From positions 1,166,750-1,222,117 of the forward strand of contig NW_005434668.1 in assembly GCF_000315625.1 (NCBI RefSeq): a stretch of DNA of 55,368 nt, read 5' to 3'. Below the pieces are notes generated by a model. It saw only the letters and a program-made list of their open reading frames with translations, was not told the origin of the DNA and made no database searches. This document shows, piece by piece, positions 20,898 through 32,266 of this stretch. This DNA is from Guillardia theta CCMP2712 (Eukaryota > Cryptophyceae > Pyrenomonadales > Geminigeraceae). The position numbers were made by a program, and so were the translations under genes. Numbering within the stretch: the stretch's first letter is position 1; the number at the start of each line of letters is the position of its first letter.

Positions 20898-23800
20898 TCA
20901 GGACGTCTTGCAGTTCCTGTAGAGCTGACGGACGATGCCTTTCAACGCGGGGATGTCGCGGGCGTTTGGAAGGTCCTTGACGAACATGTCCTTGGCACCT
21001 GAGAGAAGAAGAGACGAGAAATCACTAAGAAAAGATAAACTGGACATTACAAGCCAAGCAAGACAGCGCATGACCCAGATACGATAGGAGAAGAGAGGGA
21101 GGGAGGAGAGAAAGGCAAGACGAGAAGCACAGGACATGTCCTCACTCTGCGAGAGAATGTTTCCTGGGACCACAGCGATGCCTGCCATCACCCACTCCAT
21201 CCTCTGGTTTGGCATGAACTGGCACAAACGCGTCAGTGGACGGGGAGCGAGCGAGCTGGAGGTCACCCGGCCCAGGTCGTACAAGATGGTCGCCACGGGC
21301 TCCACGACGACTGCGGCAGCCTCAGCGAGGGACTTGCGTCGCCTTCCTACCTGAGGGTTTCGTGGTGATGGCGTACATCAGCGCTTGTACCATCGACTGC
21401 CCTCGTGGCTGCGTGACCCACAACTCAGTTCCTCGTGCCCTCCCTCTCCTCTCTTCGCCCCTTCTGTCCCTCCCCTCCTCCCTCTCTCTCTGCCTCCTTC
21501 TCCCCTCCCAACTTCTCCCTTCTCTCCTGTCACCTGGGGAGAAGTTCCACAGGGTCCAGGGCCCTGGCCGACGAGGAAGATCATGGCTGCTTCGCGATCA
21601 GCCCGGCAGAGCTCATGGTTCTCCTTGTTAGCATCTGACAGGACCACGTTCTCGAAGAAAGAGAGGATCGCCTACAATATGTCAGCTGCCTCCTCTCCCC
21701 ATCCTCCCCTACCCGTATCGCTTCTCTGTGCTCGAGTTTGGTGTAGAGGGAGGCAACCCCGCAGGAGAGCGCATTCTCACCCTGCGCGTGTTCAGTTTGT
21801 GCGGCGAGGAGAGCAAGAGGAAGGTACCAGGGGGGAGTTGTAGACCACCTGAGGAAACCTCCTCACAGCCCTGCGCCTGCATCAGTGGAGGGGCAGGAAT
21901 GCAGGAATGGAGGGAAGGGGAAGCGAGAGGGAAGGAAGAGGAAGTGGAGTTGAAGTACAAGGGAGCACGAGCAAGAGGGGCAGGAGGAAGAGGAGGGTCG
22001 GTAGCGCAGCAGCAGAGTTCTAGTTCACCTTTCCATCATCTCGAAGTATTCCGTCACGATGTCAGGAGAATTCACGAAGGCCTCTCCTGACGAGAAGACC
22101 TTATACCATTTCAGTTCGTCTACGCACGCGCACGGGCAGAACCTGAAACGTCCTGGCTGAAAGTGCTGCCAGCATCTCCGACAGAGGTCCCACGAATTCC
22201 TGCAAAGGCTGGTCATCGATCCGGAATGGGATCAAGTGCGAACGGGACCTGATACTTTCCAAAGAAAGAAACGACCGTCGTCACAGCATAGAGAATGCAC
22301 TGTGTGCGTGTTAGAAGAACTTGTCGTTGCTGTTCTTCAGTCACCGAGAGAGGGTGTTTGATGTACGCGTTGACAGCTGACGTTGCAAAAGGAGACAGGA
22401 AGGCCTTGAACTCCAACCCGATTGCCTGGACAATGTTCAACGATAGCACCAAATATGAGAGCAGCTAGCAGGGAACTTTGTGTGCACATGGAGAGAGAGA
22501 TAGAGAGAGAACAGAAGAATGTGAAATGACGATGATCAACACCTGGATTGCACTTCGGATGCAGCGACAAACATCCTCCATGAGAGATTCATCTTGTCCG
22601 AATAGAATGATGCTCTAAAACAATCACAGATCAGTCGTGCTGTCATCACCAACAAGGCAACAAATTACCTGCTCAAACATCGGCCAAGCCTGTTCAGCAA
22701 CGGACCAACTTGGTCAGCGGAGGAAGGGAAGAGGGGATTTCAGGGGAGAACACTCACATTGGCAAAGCTCGCAGCCCAGGCTTTAGCAAGGACCTGAAAG
22801 CGAGAGTGAAAACACTTCACGCGCCAACGTCATCGCGTCACCTCCTTGTCGCACGACTTCCTCCTCCCTGACCTGTCGTCGCACGCAGAGACGCCTCCTT
22901 TCCTGCAATCCTGTCACAGCGGCAGGAGCATCGCCAGCACCTACAGCAAGGTTTTGAGCTTCTTGATCTGCATCGACACGCGGGTCTTGTCATGCCGCTC
23001 AAGCGCCGCCATCCCGTCCTGACCCACTACGTGAGAAGTCTCCCAATCCCCAGCTCGACCTACCCGGATCGGAGGGCTCGACACGATACTGAGCATGTGC
23101 GCGATCTGCTCGCTTGGAATCCGCGCCAGCACGGCGCCGAACCCTTCAAGGATTTTCTCCTGCTGCGGGAGTTCGAGAGAGTCGATGTTGTTGTAGATCT
23201 GCATCAGGCCCTCCAGGTTCGCATTCCCCGCCATGTGCTCAGCGCAGTCATCGCAAAGTTCCTGCGGCCAGTCAAGCGACAAGCCTTGCGGACATTGGGA
23301 ACCTGAAGAGACTCAGCTGCCAACGTCCCCGTCTTCGACGGCCCCAACCCCTGAGGCCACGTCATCCCCGCAGCCCCAGCTCGTCGTAAGCTCACCCTGA
23401 CTACATACTCCAGCAGCGGCCTCAAGGCCTCGGGATGCGAGTTCAGCCAAGGGGAGAACTTGGCGATCACAACCGTGAAGGCCTGAAAGATCCGTCAGAG
23501 TTGTCAAGCAAACGTCAGAAGACAAAATTTCGAGGAAGTGAGAGAAGGAGAAGTTTACAGGGAAATGAGAGGAGAAGGAGCATTGTAGAATCACCTGACG
23601 TACTCTCTGGTGCTCGGGCAGGTGTGTGTAGAGACTCAGGAGGGCTGGAACAACCTCGTTCTCATCGGTTGACACATGTCTTGCTAACACCCTGACAGTG
23701 AACAGACATCCTTCCACCGCCCTCCATCCGTCCTCATTCCATGAACAACTCTGTACGCTCTTCTGCAGTTCCGGCAGAACGATCTTCAAGCATCTGTACA

Positions 23801-25945
23801 TGGTGACTTGGCAGCCTCATCCTGGTCAAAGTCACGGTCCTCACCGCAGGGATCCTAGCATGGAACACAGATCCAGCACAGCGTCGAACAAAGCCTCTAG
23901 TCGAAAATTTCTGAATTCATCTTGTTCATTCTCCTATAAAACTCTTTAGACTTCCCTCAGAGTTGCGTTAGACTTGCCTTCCACTCTTCATGCTCCTCCG
24001 GAAATGTCGCAGCTCGAACGAGCACGATCATCAGCTGTGAGAGTGGAGCATCCATGGCCTCGACACATTTGAGACGAGTCTGAAAGCTCGGGGTCAAAAG
24101 TGAGCAAGGAGAGAGAAGAAGTTTACGTCTTGAGGAAAATCCTTCATGGCCTCACTGAAGGTCAACATGTCAACATGTATTATCCGCAAGACTTGCAAGC
24201 AAACCTCAATCGATACCAGAAACCAAAAGTGATCGATGCGATCCGTCGATCAGGATTTGAGGCGCAGAGGCAGATGAGATTGATCATCCTCACTGCATCT
24301 GGAGATGCTTGCGCAAGAATCGGAGCATAACTTTCTCCCATTTCGACCACCACTCGTGTGATGGATCGCCCTAAAATATCGTCTTCTTCATGCAGTGCTT
24401 TCTTCACCAAGCCCTCAAAGGTCTCCAAAGCTGCAGTCAACATCTGAAAGATCGGAAGTCCCTTGGGCATCTCTCGAGATATGTACGCAAGCTCGCACAA
24501 GAGATCTGACGCTGCCTCACACAAGTCCGCATCCTGGATGGCTGGGAGGGCAGCATGTACGATTGGACTCTGAGCAACGCTCCCTGTCAAGACAAGCGAC
24601 TGTTTTGCTGCCGATGATTACCTGGACCATCTGCTCGGCAGGCACTGTGCCGAAACGCAGCCACCGGCAGAAGCAGGTCATGACCTGGGGCTCATGTCTA
24701 AGTTTCTTCTGTACGTGGACTTGTGTCGCCCACCTGCCCCTTGCCCTGCTTGGCTTGTGCTCCATCCCCTTGCAAGCTTGAAAAGCACTGCATCCGCTTG
24801 TCAAGAATGATGATTGACTATGGGAAGGGTCTGAGACCTGGTGCGTGAAGTTGAGGACCGCGAGAGCGGACTGGCAAGCGGAGGTGTAGAGATGGTGATG
24901 TTGGTCGGGCGGGAGATCAATTGAGTCCTCCTGAACGGCGAGGATTCAACGTCACCTCTAGCCCCAACCAGGAGCGAACCTGAACGCGAGCTGCCTCCTC
25001 TCCTAGTAGGGTCAGCAAATCCAGCAGAACGGGCATCGTGTCCGGAGAGGATCCCATGGCCTTGCAGACCTCCTGCCTCAACGTCACGTGGAGCTCTAGC
25101 AGATCACGGCAGCCGCTTTACTTCAACGATGTTCGATCGAATCTTGTCGAACTCCCCAGCATACGACGAAAACGCTAAGCAAAGTTGCTTTCTTACTGTT
25201 GGAGTGTCAGATAGCAGTGATGTCCTGCAAATGATCAACCTGTCATTGGCCCATTTCTAAACTTGTAAATGTGTGCCATCAGTGATCCTGTGCGCAGGCT
25301 TCAGTTGTTCCCGAACAATTATCACGAAATTTCGTTGCTTCACCCCCAAGCGCCTCTTGGGCTTTGGCATCGAGCTGCTCAAGATCCTGCAAGAAGGTTA
25401 TGGCATGAACTCTCATATTATCTCATGCGATTCTCACCCCTCGAACAATCTTGGATTTCAATGTGTTTGCAGCAAAGAACTGTTCATTCAAATCAGCACA
25501 CAAACACAGAAACTTGAGCATCTTCTGGAAAGAAAGGAATAGGTCTGTCGAGAAAGTATAGAACGACAAAGAGAGAAGGAAATCAGGGAACGAAGCATCT
25601 AGGAGCATCATGAGGGATGAGCACGAGCAGGCACCAGTGTTTCCTCGTTGAGGCCTTCTGTGTGTAAAAGCTGTTCGAGAGAGGCCCAAGCTCCCTCTGT
25701 CCTTTGATAATCCTAAACACCATGCAGATGATCAAGGGAAACACGTCTCCTCCCTCCCAGCAAAATCTCACTTTGAGCCATCTGTCCGCGTCCGCAATCT
25801 GCTTGTCATGTCCATGATATAACAGCTGAACCTGTTGCCAAACCTACAAAGAGACCAACATGTCATGTTCTCTGAAGCCCCACCTTTTGAAACATGCTCA
25901 ATCTTCTGCTAAACTCACTTGCTCTGTTGTAATTTGTGCTGACAT
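20898..25945 (-). CDS. Transportin-3 / importin-13 (MTR10)-like nuclear import receptor
   Basis: A gene of about 25 short exons. It starts at 25945 with MSAQITTEQ, then VWQQVQLLYHGHDKQI. Landmarks in order: ADLNEQFFAANTLKSKI (about 25480), DTPTVRKQLCLAFSSYA (about 25170), LHVTLRQEVCKAMGSSPD (about 25080), LCEAASDLLCELAYISREM (about 24500), ASITFGFWYRLR (about 24210), EFRNFRLEALFDAVLDLC (about 23900), LPELQKSVQSCSWNEDGW, AAESLQ joined to ELCDDCAEHMAG (about 23240), ESLMEDVCRCIRSAIQ (about 22570), IGLEFKAFLSP, EAFVNSPDIVTEYFEM, then a C-terminal AKDMFVKDLPNARDIPALKG ending at 20898. The HEAT-repeat order matches TNPO3/MTR10, which imports SR splicing factors, or a tRNA/mRNA cargo, through RanGTP. 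Junctions near 22790-22930 and 21720-22040 are not resolved. One intron has a consensus GC donor (AAG|gcaagt near 23977). Confidence 0.85.
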
Positions 25946-26741
25946 GTGGAGTTAGTTCGTCGGCTTCGGCTCTTATAGGTTGTTGAAAGGGGTTCTGCAT
26001 TAGGCAAGAGTCAAGAGAGAACTACAGTGAGGGAGGGTAAGGGAAAAGGAGCAGCGTTTTCAGAAATTTCGCAGCAGTCGCATGACGAGACTATCAGAAT
26101 CAGAGGTTTCGAAGGTGTGGGAGAGCCGAGTCTTCGCCTCTACCTTCTCATATGCCCCGTTCGACGCGTCCCCGGTCTTGGTTCACCATGGCGCCAGAGC
26201 CTCGTGCATAACCGGTTCTCGGAAAGGGTACTTGAAAAATATAAAAATTAAAAATTATAATTAAAAAGTGCTTCAATGTAACAAATTTCCATTTTGTGAA
26301 GAACTTTTTTTGAAAATTGACAGCTCAAGATGTAGAATAATTATGCTATCTTCGAAAAAAAATAAAATTCAATTATTCGAATCATCATACCCGTTACATT
26401 CTAACCGTATATACCCCACCCACTGATTCATACCCCTACGTACCCACACGTACGGATAGACCCCCTCGTGTCCCCCATCTCTACCCACCCTTGCTCCTCC
26501 CTGCAGGGACACCCTGTGTCAGGTGTGGCGCATGGCGGTATGGCGGTATACAGCGTATGATGATGCTGGCAGCGATAGCTGAGGTTCGTTGATGGATGGA
26601 TAGATTTTAGGGGAAACCGCGAGGAGGCAGCGGCTATCCTCTGGGAAAATCTCTCGCTTGAGGCTTCTATGCCCCTTCCATGAATCACTGACTTGCTTTC
26701 CTGTTCCCTTTCTCTCGCAAGGCTCTCTGAAATTTTAACCA
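25946..26741. other. Intergenic between divergent importin and SDR genes
   Basis: No gene seen. 26225-26395 is strongly AT-rich, directly followed by a C-rich tract (26400-26490: TATACCCCACCC, CATACCCCTACGTACCC). Both promoters must lie here. The AT block plus C tract repeats the layout at 10110-10440. Confidence 0.6.
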
Positions 26742-27836
26742 GTGAAAGCTCTGTTTGAAATGAGCAATAGTAAGAAGCTTTTCGTGGTTACTGGCGGCAC
26801 CGGATTCGTGGGCGTCGAACTGATTCATCATATCATAGGGCAGGGTCATCGGGTACGCGTGTTGGTTCGCACGCCTGACAAAACCTTTGAGGCCCTCAAG
26901 AATGTCGAGTTTGCTTACGGTAGCGTCACGGATCAGGAGCTAGTGAACAAGAGCTGCGAAGGTTGCAGCGGGATATTTCATGTGGCAGGAGTGGTGGACC
27001 ATTCACGATCTGCCGCACCTTATGTGTACAAAGTGAACACTGATGGCACACGAGTCATCATGCAAGCGGCGATCAAGAACAAGTGCAAGGTTGTCTTTGT
27101 TTCCACGTCTGGAACGACTGCAGTGAGCAAGGATGCTAAGCGAATAGCAAGCGATGAGACGGACTATGCCATGGACGTGATCTCCAACTGGCCCTACTAT
27201 GACAGCAAGCGGCAGGCGGAAGAGCTCGCTCGGGAACTGTCCAAGAAGCATGGGGTGCCTCTGGTGATTATTCGACCGTCTTCCATTCTCGGACCCGGAA
27301 ATGTTTCGCTGGCATCGAAGAAGAGTCTGGAGTATTATCGTCACAAGAGCATCTACAAGTTCCTCATGAAGAAGGTGCCCTGGGTCCCCGGGGGTGGGCT
27401 GAACTTCTGTGACGTGCGCGACCTGGTACCCGCCATATACAAGGCCATGGTCACTCCTGAAGCGAACGGGCGAACCTTCCTCATCGGAGCCGTCAACATG
27501 TCACTCGCCCAGTTCTTTCAGGCGCTGGAGAAACAGACCGGCATCGCCGGACCGAAGCTCGTCGTTCCTTTCTCTATCGGTTGGAGCACAATCAGCGCTC
27601 TGAATGCAGTTCGCAGGGTGGCAGGGAAAGACCCGCTCTTCGACAAAGTCGTCATCGAGATGGCTTATCACTTCTGGTACTTCGACGCACACGCTGCTCA
27701 GGAGATCCTCAACTTCAAGGCAAGAGACTGGCAGGTCACAATCAAAGACTCGGTACAATACATCTGTGAACATGGACACTTGATGGGTCTGCCTCATGGC
27801 GTGCCTGTTTTACCTGCCCCAAGGTCTAAGTTGTAA
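26742..27836 (+). CDS. Atypical SDR (3beta-HSD / dihydroflavonol-reductase-like) with C-terminal SKL
   Basis: Intronless, 364 residues (or 358 from the second Met at 26760, which places the fold near the N-terminus as usual). The NAD(P)-binding motif is VVTGGTGFVGVELI. The catalytic region has FVSTSGTTAVS and YYDSK (Tyr and Lys of YxxxK), with IIRPSSILGPG after it, as in extended SDRs of the 3beta-hydroxysteroid dehydrogenase / dihydroflavonol 4-reductase / cinnamoyl-CoA reductase group. The substrate is not predictable; a sterol or lipid ketone is a fair guess. The protein ends VLPAPRSKL, a textbook type 1 peroxisomal signal. Being the only long intronless enzyme gene beside the TPR co-chaperone, it may be a recent acquisition or retrocopy. 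The stop codon lies in a 34-bp tandem duplication. Confidence 0.9.
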   Translation: MKALFEMSNSKKLFVVTGGTGFVGVELIHHIIGQGHRVRVLVRTPDKTFEALKNVEFAYGSVTDQELVNKSCEGCSGIFHVAGVVDHSRSAAPYVYKVNTDGTRVIMQAAIKNKCKVVFVSTSGTTAVSKDAKRIASDETDYAMDVISNWPYYDSKRQAEELARELSKKHGVPLVIIRPSSILGPGNVSLASKKSLEYYRHKSIYKFLMKKVPWVPGGGLNFCDVRDLVPAIYKAMVTPEANGRTFLIGAVNMSLAQFFQALEKQTGIAGPKLVVPFSIGWSTISALNAVRRVAGKDPLFDKVVIEMAYHFWYFDAHAAQEILNFKARDWQVTIKDSVQYICEHGHLMGLPHGVPVLPAPRSKL

Positions 27837-27898
27837 TGACGCATATCAGCAACAGCGATTAGACTTGTAATGACACATATCAGCAACAGCGATCAGAC
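27831..27898 (+). repeat. 34-bp tandem duplication across the SDR stop codon
   Basis: Two copies, 27831-27864 and 27865-27898, each starting TTGTAATGAC and differing at two positions. The first copy contains the last Leu codon and stop of the SDR gene. Confidence 0.9.
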
Positions 27899-28216
27899 TG
27901 TATTTACCAGCTCACCAGCTTTCATGTCTTCTCAAGATTCATTTCTCGTGGCTTTCAGGGTGTTTTTTCTTAGCAATTCAAGTTATATACACTCACTCTT
28001 CAGCAGTAATATCTTGTTCTCTCCTCATCATCCCCATCCCTTCTCCCCTTCTTTTCCGCCCTCCTCGCCCTGCAGTGATGAAGCATTGCACAGCAATCTC
28101 TGCTCGATGTGCCGGGTGGGGTAGTGTACCCTATCTTGCAAGGCCTGCAAAAGTTGAGAGAAATGAGGGGTAGTCTGATTATCGTAAACCAAGGGGTAGG
28201 GTGGGCACGTGCGGCA
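27899..28216. other. Short intergenic region before CDKAL1
   Basis: Pyrimidine-rich 28010-28075. An in-frame ATG at 28109 could extend the CDKAL1 protein by 36 residues, but that extension has no family match. Confidence 0.5.
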
Positions 28217-30349
28217 ATGGCGGTCGACATTGAAGATGTTGGGCTGATGATGGGGAGGGTCAGGAGAGAAGATGAGATGGAGGTGAGGAGGATGAGGCGA
28301 GAGCAAGACGCGGAGGAGAGGAGGATGACGATAGAGCAAGGCGACGAAGTCTCTCTGGGCCCATCGTCGCCTCCTTCTGTCTCCTCTAAAACCTCCACGC
28401 GGTCTGTCACTCCGACCAGGAGGTCAAGGCCGTCTAGGGAAGTGTACGCCAAGCAGAGCACAGTGTCCAAGGCAGATAGGAAGGAGTTCGGTGGTGATGG
28501 CAGCATGATTCCTGGCATGCAGCGAATCTTCCTCAAGACGCAAGGATGCGCTCACAATGTGAGTGACGGCGAGTACATGGCAGGGCTGCTCGCCTCCTAC
28601 GGCTACGAGATCACGGAGACATGGTCGGAGGATGTCGATTGCTTCCTCTTCAACAGCTGTACTGTGAAGGGGCCAAGTCAAGACTCGTTTCTCAACATGG
28701 TAGCCAAGGCAAAGTCGTCTGGGGCGTCAGTGGTAGTGGCAGGTTGTGTGCCTCAAGGGGAGCCGGGACGAGGAGAGTTTGACGACGTGAGCATCATCGG
28801 TACCCAGCAGATCCACAGAGTCGTGGAGGTCGTCGAGGAGGCGATCAAGGGAAATACAGTGAAGCTGCTCGGACAGAGGGAACGGCCTGCACTTGAGCTC
28901 CCCAAGATCAGAAGGAACGCCTTGGTTGAAATCGTACCGATTAGCATGGGATGCTTGAATCACTGTACATACTGCAAGACAAAGCATGCCAGAGGTGACC
29001 TGGTGTCTTACACTCCTGACTCTATCGTTTCGAGAGTCCGGACTGTGATAAGGTAGATGTTGCCATGGCCCTTCTCTCCACTTACCTCCCCTTGCCCTGC
29101 AGCGAAGGCGTGAGGGAGGTCTGGCTGTCCAGCGAGGACACAGGAGCGTACGGCAAGGACATCAACGTGTCCCTTCCGTACCTCCTTGGCGCGATCGTTG
29201 ACGCCCTGCCTGATGGAGTCATGCTCCGAGTCGGAATGACAAACCCCCCACACATCTTAGAGCACAAGGAAGCGGTTGCGAGGGTGCGTGTTGGCCCTGC
29301 CATTGTTACCCACATCTTGACATGATCTATCAGGTGCTGAACCATCCCCGCGTCTTCAAGTTCCTTCACATCCCTGTGCAGTGCGGCAGTGACAAGGTTC
29401 TCCAAGACATGAAAAGAGAGTACACAAGAAAAGATTTCGAAGTTCTGGTGGATTACCTGCTTGAGCACGTGCCAGATATCACTATAGCAACTGACATCAT
29501 CTGTGGCTTCCCGACGGAAAGTGAAGAAGATTTCCAGCATACTATGGATCTCCTCGACAAGTACAAGTTCCCCATTGTCAACATCGCTCAGTTCTACCCT
29601 CGACCCGGAACTGTTGCAGCAAAGATGCCGAAGCTGCAGAGCGGGGTAGTGAAGGACAGGTGAGATTGACTTGCTCCTCTCCACTGCCTGATTCTCCTCT
29701 GCCGTGCCCCAGGTCGAGGCGAGTAACAGCTCACTTCGAGAGCTACCGCACGTGGGATCACCTGGTTGGGAGGAAGGAGCGCGTGTGGGTGATAGAGTAC
29801 GGAAAGGACGAGAACTATGTGGTAGGACACACGGCAGGGTACACGCAAGTGCTGCTTCCTCGGGACGCGAAGCTGCTTGGTCGGTCGGTGATAGCGCAGG
29901 TGGTGAGTGCAGACAAGTGGAGTGTGAAGGGGGAGGTGGTCGAGGTCCTTGAGGAGGAGGCTCTCCCGCAGGTCAGCATCGCCCGCAAGAACATCCTGCC
30001 CAGCCCATCCGAGCTGAAGGCTCAAAAGCTTCATGTGGCTGGGAGAAACAAGGTGACCAACATCATCGATCAAACGGCTGCACATGCAGAGCGATCGAGG
30101 CCCGGGAACTTCGGGGCGAAGAATGCCTCAGCAACTGCGTCGAAAGAAGATTTGAGGAACAGATTCTTCTCGTGGCTCCTCTTCGCGTTGCTTGTGTTAT
30201 TCTTGCTCTGTGTCATAGATCCTTTCATGACCAGCTGCGTGACGGTCGGCTGTGTACTCATGACTGCTCAGCAACGCAAGAAGGAGAAATCGACGAAGAA
30301 AGAGAGCGATTGTTGTTCAGGTGGCTGTAGCGGCTGCGATTGTGGTTAG
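28217..30349 (+). CDS. CDKAL1: CDKAL1-type tRNA (t6A37) methylthiotransferase, membrane-anchored
   Basis: Four exons (28217-29052, 29103-29283, 29334-29659, 29713-30349) join exactly to 659 residues. After an N-terminal DIEDV segment comes the MTTase domain with three cluster cysteines (KTQGCAHNVSDGEYMAG, NSCTVKGPSQD, VAGCVPQGEP), then the radical-SAM motif MGCLNHCTYCKTKHARG (CxxxCxxC) with WLSSEDTGAYG. TATDIICGFP-type sequence (TIATDIICGFPTESEEDF) and YPRPGT follow, then a TRAM-like region (FESYRTWDHLVGRKERVWV). The enzyme makes ms2t6A37 in tRNA-Lys(UUU). A hydrophobic helix (WLLFALLVLFLLCVI) near residue 605 anchors it, as the animal enzyme is in the ER. The start at 28217 matches the animal N-terminus. 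The tail CCSGGCSGCDCG is an oddity. Very secure. Confidence 0.95.
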
Positions 30350-30439
30350 AGTGTATTGATATCTGCATGCGATGAGGCAAAAACTATTGAAATGAAGATG
30401 ATCGAAAATACGAAGCGGAGATACAGAGCGATAGCTGTG

Positions 30440-32266
30440 TTAAGTGCTTCTGTTCGGCTTTCCGATGCGATACACTTGAAAGCCAAGCTGCTCAAACCGT
30501 CAACCCATAAAGGAGGGGGAAATCATAAGAGTTGTACTCGCTCCATCTCCTCCACGTCGAAGAGCCCGCGACTATCAAAGAGAAATGGCGGTTTAGCCAT
30601 TGAAGCGCATGCCTACAAGAGCATCAGGGGGGGGGAGGGGGGCCGAGGGGCAGATCTCGTCAACTTCACCAATCTCATGTCAATCTTGGCAAACTCCGGC
30701 CATTCCGTCACCAAGATCGCAGCGTGAGCGTCCTGGCATTGGTCTTCCGTCATGACATGGAGGCAGCGATTTTTCAATACCTTGATGGCATCCTCTGCAG
30801 ACCTTGCATGCGTAATTTGCAAAGGATGATAACCACTGAGATTGTTGGCAATGACCTCAACAGAAACCTTCCTCTTCGTCAATCTCCTCGTCCTGCTACA
30901 CCTACTTCTCTTTCTCCTACCTGGGGATCGTAGATAGCGAGCTTCCCACCTTCATCTAACAGCGTCTTGCAGATTTCTATTGCAGGAGATTCACGGGCAT
31001 CGGAGGTGTCAGACTTGTACGCGAATCCCAAGATTGCAATCTGTCAAACAAATCACACAGATCTTGAAACAAACTCCCTGTCAACAACCTTCTTGTTTTT
31101 TATGTTCACCATAGTGTTTACGATATTGTCGCAAAAGCGTTTTTTCTGGTACTCGTTCATCTTCATCACCTGGCTTGCCAATCAGTTGCTGGTGACAATA
31201 CTTGAACAGACCATTCGCCAGTACTCCGCGATGTCCGTGAGCTGCAAACTTTCACAAAGATAAACAAGCATGGCAAGGTTGGACAAGAGTGTCGGTCCTC
31301 CGATGCCCGGACAAGATCGGAGGTACCCAGACCCGATGCGAGAATCGGAGCCAACCACCTGGAACGAAGCATTACAAGTGCAAAACATGACCGATCATTC
31401 TCACCCGCATGACTTCAGTCAGGTCAGCTCCAGTTCTCTCGCAAAGAGCAGAAACTGCGTTTGTTGATGATATTCTTTGAGCCTTCATCGCATTCTGTGC
31501 GAGCTTTGCAAGCTCGGCAGACCACAAGTTACTGTGAACGATTCTCTCCCGCGGGATCCACTTGCTCAGCAGCTTTGTGATGGCTTCACTCGCGATCACC
31601 CCAGCTGGTGTGTCATGAGCACCGAGCAGAACTCTGGAGGGACTTTCCAGGTCGGATAGTGCTGTCCCCCCTCTGTAAAAGGAGGGGAAGCACAACACCT
31701 CGTACTTGGCAGCATCGCCAACGGCATGCAAGACTTTCCTCATGGTCTCGCCAGTGGTCACAGGAATGGTGGAACATTCCACAACAATCTTGCACTCGCC
31801 TTGAGAGTTCTCAGCAATTCTTCTCGCCATGTTCTCCCAGCCCGAGAGGTCGGCAGCACGTCCAGAACCAACACCGCTGGTCTTCAGGGGGGTGTTGATA
31901 CAGACAAAGATTGCTTGGGATAACTGGACAGTGGATTGGATGGAAGAAGTGAACTGCAGATTCTTTCCTCTCAGGCTATCGATAAGTTCTTGCATGCCTG
32001 GCTCGTAAAACGGAAGCTGTCCAGACTGGCAAGCGCACACAACCGCAGGGTTGTCATCGAAGATCATAAATTCAACATCGGGCATCCTGCCACAGACACG
32101 CTCAAAGAAGGGCCGAGAAAACAAGTTCACCTCACTTCTTCGCCATGATAGCAATCGTGCTAACACCGACATGTCCTGCTCCCAAACATCCTACCCGCTT
32201 GATAGGCTTCTCGTGGAACAGTTTGGCAAATTCATCTGTAGCAGAACTAAAAGAATCTGAACCCAT
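30440..32266 (-). CDS. UDP-glucose 6-dehydrogenase homologue lacking catalytic residues
   Basis: Eight exons (32266-32136, 32086-31405, 31358-31212, 31169-31089, 31040-30921, 30867-30670, 30612-30538, 30487-30440) join exactly to 493 residues, the usual UGDH length. The Rossmann motif CLGAGHVGVSTIAIMAK is intact, as are SAELAKLAQNAMKAQRIS, IAILGFAYKSDTSDARESP and PPFLFDSR. But the catalytic loop, normally GFGGSCFxKD, reads GIGGPTLLSN: the nucleophilic Cys is Thr, and the Lys and Asp are Ser and Asn. The NPEFLAEGTA segment reads FPSFYRGGTA, so its glutamates are gone, and VEKSTVPV reads VECSTIPV. Open frame, clean splice sites and conserved structural motifs argue for a live gene with a non-dehydrogenase role rather than decay. 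An NAD/UDP-sugar binding pseudoenzyme is the inference. Confidence 0.9.

Noticed and set aside
28109-28216. Upstream Met extension of CDKAL1
   Set aside because: In frame, but the family N-terminus (DIEDV) begins just after the Met at 28217.
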